NCBI GenBank assembly: GCA_035527515.1
Contig: DATLAJ010000122.1
Span: 1-6,796 of the forward strand
Direction: 5' to 3'
From: a bacterium
GTDB taxonomy: Bacteria > B130-G9
DNA length: 6,796 nt
Part shown: positions 4,407 to 6,796 of the stretch, piece after piece
Layout: every line of letters starts with the position of its first letter
How positions within the stretch are numbered: position 1 is the first letter of the stretch
Notes under the pieces: model-generated
Told to the model about the DNA's origin: nothing
Database searches by the model: none
What the model saw: only the letters and a program-made list of their open reading frames with translations
Position numbers and translations under genes: made by a program

Positions 4407-6796
4407 TCATAGCACTGTGCCCGAGACTCTAGGGCGAGGCATCGGCGGCGGTTTGCGCATCGCTTCTGGAACTGGCGGGAGCTCGTCCGCGCGGAAGTAT
4501 GGGCCGCTCACAACCGCCTCCAGAAGCTCGGCCTGCTGTGGGTACCCCGCGATCGTCGCCTCGAGCACCCAGAGCAATTCGAGCAGTTCGGTCGTGAACT
4601 GGCTGGTCCAACACTCCGGCCGGATGTAGTCGAGCGGCGAGGATTTTCTACCCGCGCCCTTTTTCATGCGGTACTTCAGCCAAGACCGCACAACCTTGAG
4701 CCCTGAGACCTCGAACTCCAATACATCTGGCGAGACAGGCCGAAACTCGCCCCCACCGACGTGCAGCGTCTGCGTCAAATCACTGTATTCAAACGATTCC
4801 GGATAGCCATCCTTGTCGCCGGGCACGGCCTTGACGCACTTCGCAGCGCCAGCCGGAACCTGGCCTCGCCGCTCGCCCTTTGGGACGAACCGCTCGCCAT
4901 AAGTGTGGAGCCAGAGCAGCCGCGCCCCAATCTCCCGAACCTTCTCAAACAAGACAGCGTCCTTCGTGATCGGCACGCGCAATTCCCGCGTCTCCAGTTC
5001 CTTCCGATAGTGCGCAGTGAACGCAGGCTGCGCCAGCACGCCATAGATATAAGCCAGAAAATCCTCCGGTGAGACATCGCGCTTGTAGGTCTTCCCAAGC
5101 ATGTTCACCAGGCCGGGCAGGATGTTCGCCTCCGTCGAGTCGGCGTCGCGATAAAGCGGCATCACGTCCTTTCCGCCGAACGACCCCCTTAGGTGATGAC
5201 GGTCAGGGATATGACTGCACGAGGTGAGCGCGGGTCCGGTCCCCAACGGGTGGTTGAATAGGCTTGTCACGTACACCTGCGAGCTGCCTCGAGCGCTCCA
5301 GAGCACTGGGCGCAAGAAGTCTCCCAGCCGGTTGTCGGCGAAGACCCATTGACGGTCCAATGATCGATAGGCGTATCGCTCAATCCGCGGTGGCGAGGCG
5401 TCTCTTGGCAGCCTTACTATGGATTGATCGGCATAGCCATTCGGGGGCGCGGAAGAGCAGGGCGAGCTGATTTTGCGGTCCCTTGTTTCTTTGAAGAGTT
5501 CAGATTGGTCCCCGGACCTCAAGAGAGCATGCCATCGCCTCTTCAAGGTATCGCGATCGGGCGCGATGGGCCACGTCCGTTTATACTCCACCCCGGAGTG
5601 TTGCCAGGGTATTAGGTCCGTCAGCAGAGGCCAGCGGAAGTAATCGCCCTTTCCGGCAGGGCGGAACGGCGCGTGCCAGTCGGCGGGACAGTCCTCCCAT
5701 TGCAGCGATGTGAAATTGCGGATGGCGCCGAGGCGCCGCAGTTTTGCATCGCGGGAGCCTTCAATGCGGGCGTAGTGAACGGTGGCGGGTCGATCCTTCT
5801 TCGCTTTCCCGGCACGGACCGCTACCGCGATGGCCACGGGCGTCCGGATGGCAAAGACATTCTCGCTCTTGCGAGTGCCGCGTCCCTCGCCTCCGAGGTC
5901 CAGAATCCAGATTTCGTCGCACAGGCGACGTATATGCTCTCGTATGCCGCAGAAAGCGTCTCCGTCGAGGTAGCTCGATGCGCTGATAAAGCTCACGATG
6001 CCCGGACCGCTCGACGTCTCGTGCTCGAACACCTTCCACAGCGCCCAGCGCCAGAAATAGACGTAGAGATTGTAGAGGTTCTTAATGTGGACGCCGTAAC
6101 CGGCTTTTTTGGCGGGCTCGAGGAAGTCGCTTAGAATCGCGGTTTCGCCATGGTCGCCCCAGCGCACCCAGCCTCCGGTGCGCGGCTTGTTATCTTCTGC
6201 TGCCGCCTCGTGACGGTCGTACGGCGGATTACCGAGGCATATGATAACGGGGACCTTGCTCTTCACTTGCAGGGCCTTGGCATGTTGATCGGCGATGGGC
6301 TTAAAGAAAAGCGGCAGTTGGAGCGGCTCAGCGTTTGGGCTTTCGAGCGTGTCCGTCAGGTAGATGTGTGTGCCGTCGTCTGATATCGCCGCACCTCGAT
6401 CTCGCAGGGCACGACTTACGCGCAGTTCGCTGACGGCATAGGGCCCGACCATGAACTCGAAGCCATAGAGATTATCTGCAAGCGTCGAGGCCTGGCCGGG
6501 CACAGCGCCTGCGCCTTGCTCGTCCTCAATCCTCTTGAGGGCGTGCTCGATGACGCCCAGCAAGTACGTTCCCGTCCCGGCCGCTGGGTCGAGCGTGACG
6601 ACATCGGGATTGCAGAACCCCGAGCGCTTTTTGAGGCGATTAACTAACAGATCGTCAATTAGACGCACCTGTGCTCGCACAACCTGGACGGGCGTGTAGT
6701 AAACGCCGACATCCTTGCGCAGCTTTGGATCGTATGCGGCCAAAAAGTCCTCGTAGAAATAGAGCCACGGGTCTTCCGGGCCGGTCAACGTTAGGG
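4407..6796 (-). CDS. Type ISP/II-G-like restriction-modification adenine methyltransferase (5' end missing)
   Basis: Residues are counted from a TTG at 6788, but the frame stays open to the window edge, so the true N-terminus is outside. About 795 residues are visible. They open with a Y-E-D-F-L-x-x-Y-D-P segment and G-V-Y-Y-T-P at 28-33, the helical lead-in of gamma-class DNA methyltransferases. AdoMet motif I is DPAAGTGTY at 67-75, and the catalytic N6-adenine motif IV is NPPY at 187-190. A target-recognition region probably follows at roughly 390-600 (R-I-E-R-Y-A-Y-R-S at 468-476). A C-terminal helical region has S-P-L-D-Y-I at 717-722 and E-L-L-E-L-L-W at 734-740. In Type ISP enzymes such as LlaGI, an Mrr-like nuclease and a helicase precede this part in one chain; shorter methyltransferase-only relatives also exist. 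Whether this copy cuts DNA depends on sequence not in the window. The chain has no internal stop or frameshift. It ends 148 bases before the acyltransferase and is likely a separate transcription unit. Confidence 0.85.
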   Translation of the reverse strand, partial: LTLTGPEDPWLYFYEDFLAAYDPKLRKDVGVYYTPVQVVRAQVRLIDDLLVNRLKKRSGFCNPDVVTLDPAAGTGTYLLGVIEHALKRIEDEQGAGAVPGQASTLADNLYGFEFMVGPYAVSELRVSRALRDRGAAISDDGTHIYLTDTLESPNAEPLQLPLFFKPIADQHAKALQVKSKVPVIICLGNPPYDRHEAAAEDNKPRTGGWVRWGDHGETAILSDFLEPAKKAGYGVHIKNLYNLYVYFWRWALWKVFEHETSSGPGIVSFISASSYLDGDAFCGIREHIRRLCDEIWILDLGGEGRGTRKSENVFAIRTPVAIAVAVRAGKAKKDRPATVHYARIEGSRDAKLRRLGAIRNFTSLQWEDCPADWHAPFRPAGKGDYFRWPLLTDLIPWQHSGVEYKRTWPIAPDRDTLKRRWHALLRSGDQSELFKETRDRKISSPCSSAPPNGYADQSIVRLPRDASPPRIERYAYRSLDRQWVFADNRLGDFLRPVLWSARGSSQVYVTSLFNHPLGTGPALTSCSHIPDRHHLRGSFGGKDVMPLYRDADSTEANILPGLVNMLGKTYKRDVSPEDFLAYIYGVLAQPAFTAHYRKELETRELRVPITKDAVLFEKVREIGARLLWLHTYGERFVPKGERRGQVPAGAAKCVKAVPGDKDGYPESFEYSDLTQTLHVGGGEFRPVSPDVLEFEVSGLKVVRSWLKYRMKKGAGRKSSPLDYIRPECWTSQFTTELLELLWVLEATIAGYPQQAELLEAVVSGPYFRADELPPVPEAMRKPPPMPRPRVSGTVL

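Noticed and set aside
1-6796. tRNA, rRNA, CRISPR arrays, insertion sequences or long repeats
   Set aside because: Reading by eye found no tRNA cloverleaf, regularly spaced repeats, transposase motifs or terminal inverted repeats; the coding genes leave little free space.

Overview
The window reads as bacterial chromosomal DNA, dense in genes, with a moderately high GC content by eye. All convincing genes lie on the minus strand, so the biological reading direction is from high to low coordinates. The host is inferred to be a diderm (Gram-negative-type), probably anaerobic or uncultured bacterium. This rests on a LolA-like periplasmic lipoprotein carrier, which implies an outer membrane, and on a B12-type radical SAM enzyme, a class common in anaerobes. 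The sequence does not support a more precise taxon.

Layout in transcription order. (1) From the right edge to 4407: the C-terminal part of a large adenine DNA methyltransferase of the Type ISP/Type II-G style. It carries AdoMet motif I (DPAAGTGTY) and catalytic NPPY; its 5' end lies outside the window. (2) 4266-4406: a 141-base intergenic stretch with a near-consensus sigma-70 promoter (TTGACA, 17-base spacer, GATAAT) facing left. Two abutting inverted repeats lie over and just upstream of the -35 box, and a possible 13-codon leader ORF follows. (3) 4259 down to 70: four tightly packed genes that look like one operon. They are a left-handed beta-helix (hexapeptide) acyltransferase, a B12-binding-type radical SAM enzyme, a homologue of cyclic 2,3-diphosphoglycerate synthetase, and a LolA-like carrier with a signal peptide. 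The gaps are 7 bases, 11 bases and a 4-base ATGA overlap. At the first two junctions the Shine-Dalgarno sequence of the downstream gene overlaps the stop codon of the upstream gene. (4) 1-69: short sequence beyond the last gene, with no feature that can be supported.

The most interesting aspect is the operon itself. It combines an acyl-transfer enzyme, a radical SAM enzyme resembling those that modify lipids and other hydrophobic metabolites, an ATP-using enzyme known from methanogens making an unusual phosphoanhydride, and a periplasmic carrier for lipidated cargo. A reasonable but unproven reading is an uncharacterised pathway that makes or modifies a phosphorylated or acylated envelope component and moves it across the periplasm. 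The methyltransferase appears to be a separate transcription unit, likely for restriction-modification or phage defence.
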